64,000 nt of DNA from the NCBI GenBank assembly GCA_022606425.2, contig JAHDVF020000577.1:1-64000 (forward strand), read 5' to 3'. The DNA comes from Lepidostoma basale (Eukaryota; Arthropoda; Insecta; Trichoptera; Lepidostomatidae). Positions 63,905 to 64,000 of the stretch are shown in pieces. Position numbers and translations under genes: made by a program. How positions within the stretch are numbered: position 1 is the first letter of the stretch; each line of letters begins with the position of its first letter. The notes under the pieces were generated by a model. It saw nothing but the letters and a program-made list of their open reading frames with translations. It did no database searches and had not been told where the DNA came from.

Positions 63905-63955
63905 AAAAGCAGCCGGTTTTGCCAGGCTCGTTGGCATCGACAGACTGGTGACACT
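63905..63955 (-). repeat. Family E2 hammerhead-like module
   Basis: Minus: CTGTCGA, T, GCCA...TGGC stem II, AAAAC, CG, GCT. Homologous to 42121-42165 with G12 and the cleavage triplet mutated. Confidence 0.5.
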
Positions 63956-64000
63956 ATCCCAAACTGAGACCTTTATATATGGTACATACATATCAGGGGT

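Noticed and set aside
1..64000. Helitron interpretation of the hairpin-bearing repeats
   Set aside because: Hairpins are not followed by CTRR termini, no 5' TC ends are seen, and the conserved bases flanking the hairpin match the hammerhead core.
1..64000. CRISPR array, operon or rRNA genes
   Set aside because: Repeat spacing is irregular and orientations mixed; the content is eukaryotic transposon debris with no bacterial signals.

Overview
The window is AT-rich, repeat-saturated eukaryotic DNA. I found no convincing host protein-coding gene, no rRNA and no functional tRNA gene. A cecropia/SETMAR-type mariner, many non-LTR (LINE) tails of the kind seen in arthropods, tRNA-derived SINEs and a TTAA-flanked piggyBac-like pair of ends all point to an insect nuclear genome with heavy transposon load. 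The order cannot be fixed from the sequence. It is best read as intergenic or intronic DNA built from nested, mostly dead mobile elements.

The most interesting content is a set of short, mostly palindromic repeats found from end to end. I sort them into about ten families, A-I plus E2. They differ in sequence but share one module, often in head-to-head inverted pairs: C-U-G-A-N-G-A, then one U or A, then a family-specific hairpin, then GAAAC, then 2-4 nt, then GUC (or GUH). This is the catalytic core of a type I hammerhead ribozyme with a minimal AC/GU stem III, the form known from Penelope-like elements and retrozymes. Stem II differs completely between families but stays paired: B GTCAAC/GTTGAC, C GGAGG/CCTCC, D GGAC/GTCC, E GGCAGC/GCTGCC, E2 GCCAG/CTGGC, F GAAGG/CCTTC, G GGAGA/TCTCC, H GGG/CCC, I GCTTG/CAAGC, A GCCTT/AAGGC. 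At least five copies keep every core residue: B at about 11946, 31761 and 45519, C at 18550, and G at 35136. The rest are decayed. No Penelope reverse transcriptase was seen, so all look non-autonomous.

The background consists of LINE fragments. Family R is the commonest, with more than 20 fragments ending in a (TTAG)n-type tail; its longest frame is at 33095-33700. L2 has a 494-codon reverse transcriptase frame at 46450-47934. L3, L4, L5 and J (tail of GATTT repeats) are also present. There are two tRNA-derived SINEs (S1, S2) and two other short families (S3, S4). S4 shares its 3' end with LINE R, and two S2 copies carry a hammerhead-like H tail. Other elements are a long foldback repeat X (7937-8988), a piggyBac-like container (24591-25776), a tandem array of a 51-codon frame-preserving unit T (52715-53490) and a 3'-truncated mariner (61450-62392).

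Layout: 1-8 kb SINE/LINE/A elements; 8-9 kb foldback X; 9-24 kb R, B, H, D, C, A and S2 elements; 24.6-25.8 kb piggyBac-like container with nested LINEs; 26-35 kb R, F, B and G elements with low-copy DNA; 35-46 kb A, B, D, E2 and S1 elements; 46.4-48 kb L2; 48-54 kb R, C, G, B, S4 and the T array; 54-61 kb LINE fragments; 61.4-63 kb mariner followed by R.
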